Origin: Enterococcus plantarum
GTDB taxonomy: Bacteria; Bacillota; Bacilli; Lactobacillales; Enterococcaceae
DNA length: 64,000 nucleotides
Assembly (NCBI RefSeq): GCF_001730295.1
Contig: NZ_MIKA01000023.1
Coordinates: 1-64,000, forward strand
Direction of reading: 5' to 3'
Made by a program: the position numbers and the translations under genes. The notes under the pieces are model-generated. The model ran no database searches. It saw nothing but the letters and a program-made list of their open reading frames with translations, and was not told where the DNA came from. Every line of letters begins with the position of its first letter. Within the stretch, counting starts at the first letter, position 1. Shown piece by piece: positions 19,281-29,342 of this stretch.

Positions 19281-22200
19281 TTATTCATTTGATTTCAATG
19301 CCTCAATCATATCGACTTTCTTCAGTTTTCTATGCATAAAGAACATGACCAGTAATGTAAAGAACAGAGTGATCAACGCTGAATACATATAGCTAAGCCA
19401 ATGAATCGTTGGCGAGAACATCAGCATATCAACTTCGACTGTTGTCAATACATAACTGTGAACAAGCTTTCCAAAGAAACAGCCGATGAAAATCCCGATC
19501 ATAGTTAAAATAATATTTTCCCGATACACATACATCGTGACTTCTTTATCGTAAAACCCTAAGACTTTGATTGTTGAAAGTTCCCTGATTCGTTCAGAAA
19601 TATTGATATTCGTTAAATTGTATAAAACTATGAATGCCAATAAGCCAGAAACTGTAATCAAGACCCAAACGACAATATTTAAACTATGAATTGTATCATC
19701 TAAAGCATCACTTGAAATTGATAAAAATGAAACATTTAAAACGTTTTGATTTTCCATCAATTCCTTCCCGATTTTGTTTTCTACTTTTTCACTAGGTGTT
19801 TTGTCAAAGAGTAAAAAGTCCGTATTGTAGCTAGGGGATTTTTTAAAGATTTTTTCATAATAGTCCGGAGACATGTACGCAAAGTGTCCTGTATAATTTT
19901 CAGCAATAGCACTGATTTTAAGCTTATATTCCTGATTGTCACTATTTTTCAAAACAAGTGTGTCACCCATTTTATAATGGAACAGATTCGCTAATTTTTC
20001 GTTAATGATCACGCCATCATTAGTTAGCTGGTATTTTTCAGCTGATTGTCGATCATTGAATAAAATGAATTGATCGATTTCTTTCGGCTTCTCAGGTACA
20101 TAGATAGAAACATCTTGTTTAGCACTAGACTTTTTCGTTGTTTTTAAAGATTCAGTGTATAACGGCATCGTCTCTTTCAAGCCATCGACTTTATCCAATA
20201 CAGCTTGGTAGTTCTGCTCATCTTTTTCGGATTTATCTCCTTTAAACGTCACAATTGCCTGATAGTGCCAAATTTTATTAAATTGGACATCTACGATATC
20301 TGAAATGGAATCTTTTAAACCAAAACCAGTGATGATCAATGCCATACAGCCGGCTATTCCTAAAACGGTCATTAACATTCGTTGTTTATAACGGAACAAA
20401 TTTCGTGCCGTAACTTTTTGTATAAAACTTAATCGATTCCATATGGGTTTAATCCGCTCTAGCCAAATTCTTTGTCCGGCTTTAGGTGCCTTAGGACGGA
20501 GTAAAATCGCTGGAGTGCTAAATAAGTCGATTCGTAAAACCACCATCGCAGCACCTGCCGTACATAGAACAGCCACTAATATGCCAATCAGACTATAGCT
20601 TAAATACCATGGCGTAACAAAGTCTGGAATGTTATATAATTGTCCATACGCATCAAAGATAATCGTTGGAAATAAATAATAACCGACGAACAACCCTAAA
20701 ACAGCACCACATAGACTTGCGATTGCTGCATAAACTAAAAATTTAAACGCAATTTCTCCATTGCGATACCCCAATGCTTTTAGACTCCCAATTTCCATCC
20801 GTTTTTCCTCAACCATTCGCGTCATCGTTGTTAAACTCACTAATGCTGCGATCAAGAAAAAGAATATTGGAAAAACAGTTGATAAGGAAGAAATCCGATT
20901 GGCGTTATCTTCATATTCAGAATAACCAGGATTGTCATCTCTTGTAAAATAATAATAATCAGCCGCTTTTAGGTCTGCTAATTCTTTTTGTTTTTTTTCT
21001 AATTCTTTTTTGGCGTCATTTAGTTTTGTTGACGTTTCTGTCTTTTTCTTTTGAAACTCTGCCAACCCTTCTTCGTAGGCTTTTTGCCCTTCATCTATTT
21101 TTGCTTGCGCCTCGTTTAATTTTGCTTGACCGTCAATTTTCGACTGTTCCAATTGCGCCCGCCCAGCTGCTAGTTGTTCTTTTCCGGAAGCTAACTGCGC
21201 TTCGGCTTGATTGATTTGCGTTTCAGCTGCTACAAGTTGTTGTTGCCCTTCTGTATATTGTGCAATCGATTGATTGATCATATTGATATTTTGGTCAAGG
21301 GTTTGTATACCTTGAGTAATCTGAGCTTGTTGTGCCGACAGATTGGCTAAAGCACCATTGATTGTTCCCATAACAACAGCAATATTGGCTCTTTCAGGTT
21401 GAGAGAGCAATTGATTTGTCGCGGCAGTGATCTCTTCTGGCGACCCTAAAGCTTGTACAGCTGCTTGTATTTGTGGTGCTGCATCTGCAATACTTTCTGC
21501 TAATGTATCATCTGGCACTCGATCTAAAAGAGCAACAGTGGAGGCTAAACTTTGGTAACCATTGACTAACTGATTTAATGATTCGCCCGATCCAGCTAAC
21601 TCGTTCCGTTGCTGTTGTAATCCTGGTAAAGCATTTTGACCTTGCGCAACTTGAGTTTGGGCTTGCGCTAATTCATTTTGCTTTTGTTCAAGTACACTTT
21701 TTTGCGAAGCAAGTTCATTTTCACCCGTTGTGATTGTTGCTTGATTTGCTATGAGTTTGTTCTCTGCGGCTGTGATTTGTTCCGTGTAGGTCGCTTGCGC
21801 TTGTGCTAGTTCTTGCTTTCCTGCTGCTAATTCTTGTTCGCTTGTGTTAAGTTTATTTTCAGCATCTTTCAGCGCGTTCTCGCCATCAGAAATTTCTTTT
21901 TGCGCTTTTTCAACTGACGTTTTTGATTCTTGACGAATTTCTTCTGCTCGTTGTTCTGGACGATTTTTAAGTGCTTGTTTGACTGATGTGAGTGCTTTAT
22001 CTCGTTTATCTTTGTACTCACTAGAATAGCTGTCTAAATCATCTAGACCTTTAAACAATAAAAGAATCTCAGTATAGGTGGAAAGAGCCATGTCTTCTTT
22101 AGGTACTACTGCAAAAAAATCTAGTGATCCTTTGCCAATTGTCGTATTTCCTCGAGAGGTGTTCTCGATATATTCCGGTGATTGCACAAAACCAACGATT

Positions 22201-22706
22201 TTAAAGGTTTGTTTTTTTAGTGACTTGTCTTTGTCATCTTCCTTTGAAAGTGTCAGTGTTTCACCTAATTTATAGTGTCCTCGCAATTGAGCTAGATCAT
22301 CTAAGGCGATTTCGCCACTCTTTTTGGGCATCCGACCTTCAATCACTCGATAATCGATCATTGGTTGCTTTTCATCTAAGTCATAACTAACAAATTTTAC
22401 TGCTACGTTTCGCTCACTGATGACAATATCTTTTGTGTATCTAGGAGAAACAATTGCCACATCTTTGTCTTGCTTAGCTTGTTCAACATCTTTTTCCGTT
22501 AACCCCAGTGTAGAGACAATTCGAGCATCCGGTAGTTTTTGGTTTTGATAATAGTTTGATGCAGTTTGGGTCATGTCTGGTCCTGTTGCTTTTAGTCCGA
22601 CAAAAACCATGACACCAAGAAAAATGATGCCCATAATTGATATAAAGCGGGTTTTTGATTGCTTGATTTCACGAAAACTTGTTTTAAGTAACGCAGTTTT
22701 TTTCAA
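19281..22706 (-). CDS. ABC transporter permease, FtsX family with long coiled-coil extracellular region
   Basis: Very large permease, about 1141 residues, partner of the adjacent ATPase. TM1 (about 20-38) is followed by an extracytoplasmic region of about 600 residues. Its part from about 245 to 625 is a coiled coil rich in Ala/Gln/Glu with recurring LAxGxxQLxxAQ-like units. Then come FtsX-type TM segments (about 645-780) with MVEEKRMEIGSLKALGYRN, and a second FtsX block (about 1010-1141) with NINISERIRELSTIKVLGF. The start is taken as TTG at 22706, preceded by AGGTGG; a GTG at 22715 directly follows the ATPase stop. Such proteins act in envelope signalling, peptide resistance or lipoprotein release; the substrate is unknown. 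Confidence 0.85.
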   Translation of the reverse strand: MKKTALLKTSFREIKQSKTRFISIMGIIFLGVMVFVGLKATGPDMTQTASNYYQNQKLPDARIVSTLGLTEKDVEQAKQDKDVAIVSPRYTKDIVISERNVAVKFVSYDLDEKQPMIDYRVIEGRMPKKSGEIALDDLAQLRGHYKLGETLTLSKEDDKDKSLKKQTFKIVGFVQSPEYIENTSRGNTTIGKGSLDFFAVVPKEDMALSTYTEILLLFKGLDDLDSYSSEYKDKRDKALTSVKQALKNRPEQRAEEIRQESKTSVEKAQKEISDGENALKDAENKLNTSEQELAAGKQELAQAQATYTEQITAAENKLIANQATITTGENELASQKSVLEQKQNELAQAQTQVAQGQNALPGLQQQRNELAGSGESLNQLVNGYQSLASTVALLDRVPDDTLAESIADAAPQIQAAVQALGSPEEITAATNQLLSQPERANIAVVMGTINGALANLSAQQAQITQGIQTLDQNINMINQSIAQYTEGQQQLVAAETQINQAEAQLASGKEQLAAGRAQLEQSKIDGQAKLNEAQAKIDEGQKAYEEGLAEFQKKKTETSTKLNDAKKELEKKQKELADLKAADYYYFTRDDNPGYSEYEDNANRISSLSTVFPIFFFLIAALVSLTTMTRMVEEKRMEIGSLKALGYRNGEIAFKFLVYAAIASLCGAVLGLFVGYYLFPTIIFDAYGQLYNIPDFVTPWYLSYSLIGILVAVLCTAGAAMVVLRIDLFSTPAILLRPKAPKAGQRIWLERIKPIWNRLSFIQKVTARNLFRYKQRMLMTVLGIAGCMALIITGFGLKDSISDIVDVQFNKIWHYQAIVTFKGDKSEKDEQNYQAVLDKVDGLKETMPLYTESLKTTKKSSAKQDVSIYVPEKPKEIDQFILFNDRQSAEKYQLTNDGVIINEKLANLFHYKMGDTLVLKNSDNQEYKLKISAIAENYTGHFAYMSPDYYEKIFKKSPSYNTDFLLFDKTPSEKVENKIGKELMENQNVLNVSFLSISSDALDDTIHSLNIVVWVLITVSGLLAFIVLYNLTNINISERIRELSTIKVLGFYDKEVTMYVYRENIILTMIGIFIGCFFGKLVHSYVLTTVEVDMLMFSPTIHWLSYMYSALITLFFTLLVMFFMHRKLKKVDMIEALKSNE

Positions 22707-22715
22707 TACAGCCAC

Positions 22716-23417
22716 CTACCATTCTATCTCAGATACAGGTTTTGGTTCATCGTTAATTGTCACACTTCGAACTTTAGCATCATTGATACGGATTACGCGG
22801 TCCGCCATTGGGGCAATTGCTGAATTATGTGTGATAATGATGACAGTAGTTCCTGTTTTACGAGCAGTATCTTGTAAGATCGTTAGGATTTGTTTTCCAG
22901 TTTCATAGTCCAATGCTCCTGTAGGTTCATCGCACAGTAATAATTTAGGCCGTTTAGCAATCGCTCTAGCAATCGTTACCCGTTGCTGTTCCCCACCAGA
23001 TAATTGGGCTGGAAAGTTATCTAATCTAGCACCTAAACCAACTGATTGCAGCACTTCCTCAGGATTCAATGCATCAGAAACGATTTGAGATGCTAATTCA
23101 ACATTTTCTTTGGTCGTCAAATTCGGTACTAAGTTGTAAAATTGAAAAACAAAGCCAACGTCATTTCTACGATAGGTGGTCAATTGTTTTTCATTGAATT
23201 TTGCAATGTCGGTCCCATCGATTACGATTTGCCCTTCGTCACACGAATCCATTCCACCTAAAATATTCAGCACAGTTGATTTACCTGCACCACTTGGTCC
23301 TAAAATAACGGCAACTTCGCCTTTTTCTACTGAAAAACTAATCCCATCATTTGCAGCAATCGTCGTATCACCCATATGATATCGTTTATATTCATTTATT
23401 ACGTCAATATACGCCAT
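22716..23417 (-). CDS. ABC transporter ATP-binding protein (MacB/LolD-type)
   Basis: 233-residue ATPase that energises the downstream FtsX permease. Walker A is GPSGAGKST (40-48), the Q-loop is in [13 protein letters not shown], the signature is LSGGEQQRV, Walker B is [12 protein letters not shown], and the H-loop is IIITHN. All motifs are intact. It is typical of the type VII ABC (mechanotransmission) ATPases, which need no translocation channel. The start is ATG with GAGAGGGG upstream. The stop is adjacent to the permease start, a tight two-gene operon. Confidence 0.92.
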   Translation of the reverse strand: MAYIDVINEYKRYHMGDTTIAANDGISFSVEKGEVAVILGPSGAGKSTVLNILGGMDSCDEGQIVIDGTDIAKFNEKQLTTYRRNDVGFVFQFYNLVPNLTTKENVELASQIVSDALNPEEVLQSVGLGARLDNFPAQLSGGEQQRVTIARAIAKRPKLLLCDEPTGALDYETGKQILTILQDTARKTGTTVIIITHNSAIAPMADRVIRINDAKVRSVTINDEPKPVSEIEW

Positions 23418-23489
23418 TTAATTCAATCCCCTCTCAAAAGAATTTTATCATAAGTAGACAAACAAGTCCTCTGACAAGTCAAAAGCGTT

Positions 23490-23517
23490 TTGATTTTTTA
23501 TATTTTTTTCGTATAAT
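23490..23517 (+). promoter_or_regulatory. promoter of the nuclease gene
   Basis: TTGATT (23490-23495), 16-nt spacer, TATAAT (23512-23517). The leader is about 93 nt long and contains a 16-codon open frame (ATG at 23524) without a ribosome site. Confidence 0.6.
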
Positions 23518-23616
23518 GTATGGATGAGATTAAATCAACGAAAGGATGAGTCTGAAAATTTTACTCAGTAAATAACTTTTCTTTCTCAATCTCTGATAGT
23601 AGTTAGGAGAAAAATC

Positions 23617-24285
23617 ATGGCAAGAAAAAAACAAAAACCCCCATTTAACCCAGCAGTGATGCTTGTGGCGGTTTTAATAATTTTGGTATTGGGCGTCTTT
23701 GGCGTTCAAGTTCCAGATACTATTCAAGAATTATTCGGCATTCACACTCAAGAGAAAACCGAACCAAGTACAACAAAACCTGTAAGTTCAACAAATCCTG
23801 GACCAAAAGAATTAGGGCCTGCAACCTTTTCAGCTACTGAATTAGCTGATAAAAAAAATGGCTGGATTGATTACCACTCTTTAGACTCACTCGGACGAGC
23901 AACTGGCGCTGACGCCTTATTGAAACCCACGATGGTCAATACAGGAACTTCTGCGAATAAAGACATTCGTCCCCCTGGTTTTGTGTCTGGTTTAGAACCA
24001 ACGAATCATTCTAGGGGTCATTTGATTGGACGTCAACTTGGCGGTTCAGGTGATGATGCAAGAAACCTCACCACTCTTTATCAAACACCCGTCAATACGC
24101 CTTTTATGACTAAATATGAAAACCAGATTCGTCAAGCATTAGATAAAGGTGAAACCATTCGTTATCGTGTTACACCTGTTTATGAAGGAACAAAATTATT
24201 ATGCAAGGAAATTGAATTGGAAGCAAAAGGACTAAACAAAAATACAACGGTTGATTTTCGAGTGACGATATTAAACGAGCGCTAG
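23617..24285 (+). CDS. DNA/RNA non-specific endonuclease, membrane-anchored (EndA/NucA-like)
   Basis: 222 residues. A short basic N-terminus and one TM helix (about 14-32) anchor it, leaving the nuclease domain outside the cell. A Thr/Ser/Pro linker (45-65) precedes the beta-beta-alpha-metal core with HSRGHLIGRQLGG (general base H135) and NLTTLYQTPVN (metal Asn). The usual DRGH is SRGH, a known variation in streptococcal and enterococcal members. Relatives act in DNA uptake or DNA scavenging. The start is ATG with AGGAG. It is followed 95 bp later by a small acidic protein gene. Confidence 0.87.
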   Translation: MARKKQKPPFNPAVMLVAVLIILVLGVFGVQVPDTIQELFGIHTQEKTEPSTTKPVSSTNPGPKELGPATFSATELADKKNGWIDYHSLDSLGRATGADALLKPTMVNTGTSANKDIRPPGFVSGLEPTNHSRGHLIGRQLGGSGDDARNLTTLYQTPVNTPFMTKYENQIRQALDKGETIRYRVTPVYEGTKLLCKEIELEAKGLNKNTTVDFRVTILNER

Positions 24286-24380
24286 GTACTATTGATTCGA
24301 ATTGCGCAAATATCACCTATTAACATTCTTATATTAAAGCGAAACGAGCCTGTTTCATGTTTAAACTAGGAGGTACCCTA

Positions 24381-24764
24381 ATGGATTTTCAACTAATCAA
24401 AGACCAACTTACTGTATGTGACCCGCAACAATTTTTAAGCGTGGTGTTAGAAAATCAACAAGATGAAGAAAGTACGATTATTTTTAGTCAAACTATAGAA
24501 GAACAGTTTGAGCAAAACGTACAGTATCTTTCTTCTGATGAAACGGTTGATTTAGATGATATTACACGTTGGAAAGAACTTGGATTTCTAGTCGTGGCTC
24601 AAACGATTGATGGCGATTATATTGCTGGTACAACTGAACAAACTTTTGTCATTCCTGTTTCACTTTATACATCGGATATTGAAACATATGAGCTTGTCTT
24701 AGCAGATTTTTTTATTGCCTATACAAATGGAGCAATTCATTCTAACATCTTACCTTCAAATTAA
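24381..24764 (+). CDS. small acidic protein of unknown function
   Basis: 127 residues, strongly acidic, no TM or signal peptide, so cytoplasmic. The start is the ATG at 24381, 6-7 nt after GGAGG; an upstream ATG has no ribosome site. The second half (GFLVVAQTIDGDYIAGTTEQTFVIPVS) loosely recalls SMI1/KNR4 (SUKH) proteins, in which a GDYI-like segment recurs. SUKH proteins often serve as immunity proteins. I do not recognise the family with certainty. It lies downstream of the nuclease gene on the same strand with no terminator between, and a strong terminator follows. Confidence 0.65.
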   Translation: MDFQLIKDQLTVCDPQQFLSVVLENQQDEESTIIFSQTIEEQFEQNVQYLSSDETVDLDDITRWKELGFLVVAQTIDGDYIAGTTEQTFVIPVSLYTSDIETYELVLADFFIAYTNGAIHSNILPSN

Positions 24765-24773
24765 AAATGCAGT

Positions 24774-24824
24774 AAAAAATAGACAAATGTAAACCCTGAA
24801 ACGTTTTACATTCGTCTATTTTTT
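24774..24824. terminator. bidirectional terminator, acidic protein gene / purD
   Basis: Arms 24774-24793 and 24805-24824 pair over about 20 bp with a single mismatch (AAAAAATAGAC / GTCTATTTTTT at the base). It serves the convergent end of the long purine operon. Confidence 0.92.
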
Positions 24825-24849
24825 ATTTTTCCTCTAGACTTAAAACCAA

Positions 24850-26115
24850 TTAGTCAAACGCTTTAAATCCAATATCTTTGCGATAAAAAGTACCTGTTGT
24901 ATCTGTATTATTCAACACGTTATATACAGCCTCTTGAGCCTCTACTAGTGATTTACCGCTGGCTTCAATAAGGTAAACACGTCCGCCATTTGAGACTAGT
25001 TGTCCTGCAACTTCCTTCACTCCCGCATAATAGACTTGTTCTGACTCTAAATAGGAAAAGTTTGGGAGCGGATTCCCTTTTTTATAGTCGTTTGGATAAC
25101 CCTCGGCTGCAACAACTACACCCAAACTGTACCCCTCTTTTTTCCACTGAATATCTGGCTGTTTCCCTTTTAGTAAATCATCAATAATTTGAGCAAAATC
25201 ACTTTCTAACCGTTGTAAGACGACTTGTGTTTCAGGATCACCGAAACGAGCATTAAACTCAATCACTTTTGGCCCTGTTTTTGTAGCAATCAATCCTGTA
25301 TACAAAATCCCGGTAAATGATCGGTTTTCTGCCGCCATTCCTCTTACAGTAGGTTTTACAATTGTTTCAACTGCTTCTTTGACTAAACGATCAGGTATTT
25401 GTGGTACTGGGCTATAGGCGCCCATACCTCCCGTATTTGGACCCAAGTCATTATCATACGAACGTTTGTGATCTTGTGCAATCACCATTGGATAAACTTC
25501 TTGACCTCGAACAAATGCGAGCAAAGAAAATTCTTCTCCCGAAAGAAACTCTTCGATTACAACTTTAGCACCACTTGATCCAAATTTATTTTCTTTGAGC
25601 ATCTCTTTCAATGCATCAATTGCCTCATCAGTAGTCTCAGCTACAATTACCCCTTTTCCTGCAGCTAGCCCGTCCGCTTTGATAACAATTGGCGCCCCCT
25701 TTTTAATCACATAATCTCGTGCGTCATTAAAATCAAAAAAGGTTTGATGATTTGCTGTCGGTATTTTGTATTTCTTCATGATTTTCTTCGCAAAATCTTT
25801 AGATCCTTCAATGAATGCTGCCTCTTTAAGCGGCCCGAAAGCCAATAGACCAGCGGCTGCAAAATCATCTACGATTCCATTTAACAATGGAATTTCAGGT
25901 CCGATGAATGTCCAATCGACTCCTTTTTCTTTAGCAAATTTGATTAATCCGGAATGATCGTTTTCTGCAAGATCTACTAATTGTATCCCATCTTTTTTCA
26001 TTCCATCGTTTCCTTTAGCGCAATAAACAGTCTTTACAATAGGACTCTGCAGTAATTTTTGTGCAATCACATGCTCCCTACCACCGCTTCCAATGACTAA
26101 AATTGTTAATCCCAT
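24850..26115 (-). CDS. purD: phosphoribosylamine-glycine ligase
   Basis: Second step of purine synthesis: phosphoribosylamine + glycine + ATP to GAR. 421 residues. N-terminal MGLTILVIGSGGREHVIAQKL is the PurD signature. An ATP-grasp domain (about 105-320) carries IVIKADGLAAGKGVIVA, EEFLSGEEFSLLAFV and FNARFGDPETQ, and the C-terminal domain is complete. The start is ATG with AAAGGAG. It is the last gene of the nine-gene operon. Confidence 0.97.
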   Translation of the reverse strand: MGLTILVIGSGGREHVIAQKLLQSPIVKTVYCAKGNDGMKKDGIQLVDLAENDHSGLIKFAKEKGVDWTFIGPEIPLLNGIVDDFAAAGLLAFGPLKEAAFIEGSKDFAKKIMKKYKIPTANHQTFFDFNDARDYVIKKGAPIVIKADGLAAGKGVIVAETTDEAIDALKEMLKENKFGSSGAKVVIEEFLSGEEFSLLAFVRGQEVYPMVIAQDHKRSYDNDLGPNTGGMGAYSPVPQIPDRLVKEAVETIVKPTVRGMAAENRSFTGILYTGLIATKTGPKVIEFNARFGDPETQVVLQRLESDFAQIIDDLLKGKQPDIQWKKEGYSLGVVVAAEGYPNDYKKGNPLPNFSYLESEQVYYAGVKEVAGQLVSNGGRVYLIEASGKSLVEAQEAVYNVLNNTDTTGTFYRKDIGFKAFD

Positions 26116-26129
26116 TAGTATGTCTCCTT

Positions 26130-27671
26130 TTAATGTCTAAAGTGTCTGATATCTGTAAATACCATGGCGATTCCATACTTATCTGCCATTTCGATTGACT
26201 CTTGATCTTTGATACTCCCACCTGGTTGAATGATCGCCTTAATTCCATTTTCCCCAGCGTATTCGACACTATCTCCCATCGGGAAAAAAGCATCGCTGGC
26301 TAGGACTGCCTCGCTGACCTTTCCACCTGCTTGTTCGATTGCAATTTGTACGGACCCTACTCGATTCATTTGACCTGCGCCAATGCCTAAAGTTTGGTGA
26401 TTATTTGTCACCACAATAGCATTGCTCTTAACATGTTTGACCGTTTTCCATGCAAATTCTAGCGCTTTTAATTCTTCCTCTGTCGGTTGTCGTTTCGTAA
26501 CGACTTGCCAGTTTTCCACTTTTTCTTCGACAATATCTTGATTTTGAACAAGCAGTCCACCTAAAACTGACACTTTCTCATCTTCTCGCGCTTGATCCTT
26601 TTTAGAGAAATCTAACGTCATCAGGCGAAGATTCTTTTTGCTACTTAAAATTTTGAATGCTTCTTCTGAAAAACTTGGTGCAATAATTATTTCAAGAAAC
26701 AGTTGATGCATTTTTTCAGCTATTTCGCTATCCACTTCACGGTTTAACACAATGATTCCACCAAAAATAGAGACTGGATCTGCTTCATATGCATATTGAT
26801 ATGCCGCTTTGATTGTTGCCCCAATCCCGATTCCACAAGGATTCATATGTTTGACTGCTACGACAGCTGGTTGATCAAACTCTCTAGAAATACGAATCGC
26901 CGCATCTGCATCTTTGATATTATTGTAAGAGAGTTCTTTACCATGTAGTTGCTTCGCATTCGCAATTGAAAATGAAACGGGTAATGCAGTTTGATAAAAC
27001 ACAGCTTGCTGGTGACTATTTTCTCCGTAGCGTAATATTTGTTTTAAATCATAAGTCAAAGTTAATGTTTCAGGGTCTTTTTCATCAACACTATCAGTCA
27101 AATATTCTGCGATCAACGCATCATAAGCTGCAGTATGTCGAAACACTTTAGCTGCTAATTTTTGTCTTGTTGGCAGAGTTGTTTCTCCTATTTTTGAAAC
27201 CTCAGTTAAAACATGCGTATAGTCTTTTGGGTCGACCACAACCGTCACAAATTTATGGTTTTTTGCAGCACTTCTCAACATACTTGGTCCACCAATATCA
27301 ATATTTTCGATTGCTTGCTCTTTCGTTACTCCTTCTTGTAAAATTGTTTCTTTAAATGGATATAAGTTTACACACACAATATCAATTGGCTGAATTCCAT
27401 GTACTTCCATCGCTTCCATATGACTAGTCAAATCACGGCGACCTAATAACCCTCCATGAATTTTTGGATGTAATGTTTTAACTCGACCATCCATCATCTC
27501 TGGAAAATCGGTTACCTCCTCTATAGGAATTGTGGGAATTCCTTCTTGTTCAAGAGTTGCTTTTGTTCCTCCTGTAGATATAATCTCAATCCCTTGGGCT
27601 ACTAATCCTCTCGCAAACGCGATTATTCCCGTTTTATCTGAAACACTGATCAATGCTCTTCTTTTTATCAT
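26130..27671 (-). CDS. purH: bifunctional AICAR transformylase / IMP cyclohydrolase
   Basis: Catalyses the last two steps to IMP. 513 residues. The N-terminal MGS-like cyclohydrolase domain (about 1-145) has [18 protein letters not shown] and [16 protein letters not shown]. The C-terminal transformylase domain has [21 protein letters not shown] and [19 protein letters not shown]. The ATG at 27671 shares one base with the purN stop (TGATG) and lies 7 nt after GGAGAGC; an upstream TTG is also possible. Confidence 0.97.
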   Translation of the reverse strand: MIKRRALISVSDKTGIIAFARGLVAQGIEIISTGGTKATLEQEGIPTIPIEEVTDFPEMMDGRVKTLHPKIHGGLLGRRDLTSHMEAMEVHGIQPIDIVCVNLYPFKETILQEGVTKEQAIENIDIGGPSMLRSAAKNHKFVTVVVDPKDYTHVLTEVSKIGETTLPTRQKLAAKVFRHTAAYDALIAEYLTDSVDEKDPETLTLTYDLKQILRYGENSHQQAVFYQTALPVSFSIANAKQLHGKELSYNNIKDADAAIRISREFDQPAVVAVKHMNPCGIGIGATIKAAYQYAYEADPVSIFGGIIVLNREVDSEIAEKMHQLFLEIIIAPSFSEEAFKILSSKKNLRLMTLDFSKKDQAREDEKVSVLGGLLVQNQDIVEEKVENWQVVTKRQPTEEELKALEFAWKTVKHVKSNAIVVTNNHQTLGIGAGQMNRVGSVQIAIEQAGGKVSEAVLASDAFFPMGDSVEYAGENGIKAIIQPGGSIKDQESIEMADKYGIAMVFTDIRHFRH

Positions 27672-28252
27672 CAAATGCGCTCTCCTTGCTGCGTTTTTAT
27701 AAGTTCTGCTAAAACCGCAGGAAATAATTTATGCTCCACTTTGTGGATTTTTTCTTCTAGAGAAACAAGTGTATCTGTCGCGTCAATTGTTACTTTTTCT
27801 TGAGCAATTATTGGTCCAGTATCTATGCCGTTATCCACATAATGAATCGTTACACCTGTCTCACGTACATTTCCATAAAAAGCATCCCTGATGCCATGGA
27901 GACCAGAAAAATCTGGTAATAATGAAGGGTGAATATTGATTATACGATTTGAAAATTCTTCTAACAATGTCGGCCCAATGATTCTCATATATCCAGCTAA
28001 AACCACCAAGTCAATTTGCTCCTCTTCCAAAAGATGGAGGATTTCTCCTTCATATAATGCTTTTGATTCAAAATCTTTTGGTGAAAATGACACAACTGGA
28101 ATTGACATTGATCGTGCTCGCTGGACAACATAGGCATCTTTTCTATCACAAAACAACAAAGTAAGCTCTGCATTGATTGTTCCGATCGCAACAGCTTCGG
28201 CAATTGCCTGAAAGTTGCTTCCATTTCCTGAGGCAAACACGGCTAATTTCAT
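27671..28252 (-). CDS. purN: phosphoribosylglycinamide formyltransferase (folate-dependent)
   Basis: Transfers formyl from 10-formyl-THF to GAR. 193 residues, usual length. Visible are the phosphate loop [12 protein letters not shown], the folate/catalytic segment [30 protein letters not shown] (catalytic N and H) and [15 protein letters not shown] (catalytic D). No purT is present, so formylation depends on folate. The start is 2 nt after the purM stop, with GAGGTG formed by the last purM codons. Confidence 0.96.
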   Translation of the reverse strand: MKLAVFASGNGSNFQAIAEAVAIGTINAELTLLFCDRKDAYVVQRARSMSIPVVSFSPKDFESKALYEGEILHLLEEEQIDLVVLAGYMRIIGPTLLEEFSNRIINIHPSLLPDFSGLHGIRDAFYGNVRETGVTIHYVDNGIDTGPIIAQEKVTIDATDTLVSLEEKIHKVEHKLFPAVLAELIKTQQGERI

Positions 28253-28254
28253 TT

Positions 28255-29295
28255 CTACACCTCTTTAAAGGTAATACTTTGTTTCTCTTTAGTAATGACA
28301 TTTCCAATAATATAACTTGGTTCGTTACATTCGTTTAGAATCCCCTGAACATCGTCGATTTTTTCAGGTGAAACAGCTAAAACCATTCCAATCCCCATAT
28401 TGAAAATCTCGTACATTTCCATTGGTGGAATTTGACCGTATTTTTCCAATATTGAGAAAATCGGCAATGTCGGCCAGCTATCTAAATGGATTTCCGCTGA
28501 TAAATTTTTTGGGAGCATCCTGGGGATATTTTCCACAAAACCGCCCCCAGTGATATGCGCAATCCCATTCACTAATTCCTGTTTAATTAACGGTAGTAGC
28601 ATCTTTGCATAAATTTTGGTGGGAATCAACAGTTCCTCCCTTAATTGTTTTCCATCAAGTTCTGGAATCACTGTTTTTCCAGTCATTTGGTGCATCTCAA
28701 AAAAAATTTTACGAACAAGAGAGTACCCGTTTGAATGTATTCCGCTAGATGCTAATCCCAAAAGAACGTCTCCTTCTCGAATATTTTCACCTGTGACTAA
28801 TTGGCTTTTCTCTGCAATGCCCACTGTGAATCCTGCCAAATCATAGTCGTTATCGTTATACATACCCGGCATTTCAGCTGTCTCACCACCAATTAATGCG
28901 GCTCCAGCCTGAAGACACCCTTCCGCTACACCTGCTACCACTTGCTCCAAGTGCTCTGGTCTGTTTTTCCCTGTAGCAATATAATCGAGGAAATAGAGGG
29001 GTTCTGCTCCCTGTGCAACGATATCATTGACGCACATCGCCACACAATCAATCCCAATCGTGTCATGTTTGTTTTCTTCAATCGCGATCATTAATTTTGT
29101 TCCAACACCATCTGTTCCCGAAATCAAGATAGGTTCCTTCACTTCCACCGTACTTAAATCAAAACAACCACCGAAACCACCAAGTGCACCCATCACACCC
29201 ATTCGTTCAGTACGTTTAACATGTTTCTTGATTCTTTCTACCACTTCATAACCTGCTTCAACATCAACGCCCGCTTTTGTATAAGCATTTCCCAA
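28255..29295 (-). CDS. purM: phosphoribosylformylglycinamidine cyclo-ligase (AIR synthetase)
   Basis: Converts FGAM to AIR with ATP. 346 residues. N-terminal [18 protein letters not shown], the PurM signature GTDGVGTKL and [10 protein letters not shown], and [17 protein letters not shown] are all present. The start is TTG at 29295, 8 nt after AGGAGG; no ATG is suitably placed. Confidence 0.97.
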   Translation of the reverse strand: MGNAYTKAGVDVEAGYEVVERIKKHVKRTERMGVMGALGGFGGCFDLSTVEVKEPILISGTDGVGTKLMIAIEENKHDTIGIDCVAMCVNDIVAQGAEPLYFLDYIATGKNRPEHLEQVVAGVAEGCLQAGAALIGGETAEMPGMYNDNDYDLAGFTVGIAEKSQLVTGENIREGDVLLGLASSGIHSNGYSLVRKIFFEMHQMTGKTVIPELDGKQLREELLIPTKIYAKMLLPLIKQELVNGIAHITGGGFVENIPRMLPKNLSAEIHLDSWPTLPIFSILEKYGQIPPMEMYEIFNMGIGMVLAVSPEKIDDVQGILNECNEPSYIIGNVITKEKQSITFKEV

Positions 29296-29342
29296 TATAG
29301 TTTCCTCCTAACGATTTATGAACGGTATTCTTTTTTAGCTTT

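Noticed and set aside
23524-23571. 16-codon open frame in the nuclease leader
   Set aside because: No ribosome site, and the ATG lies at about the predicted transcription start.
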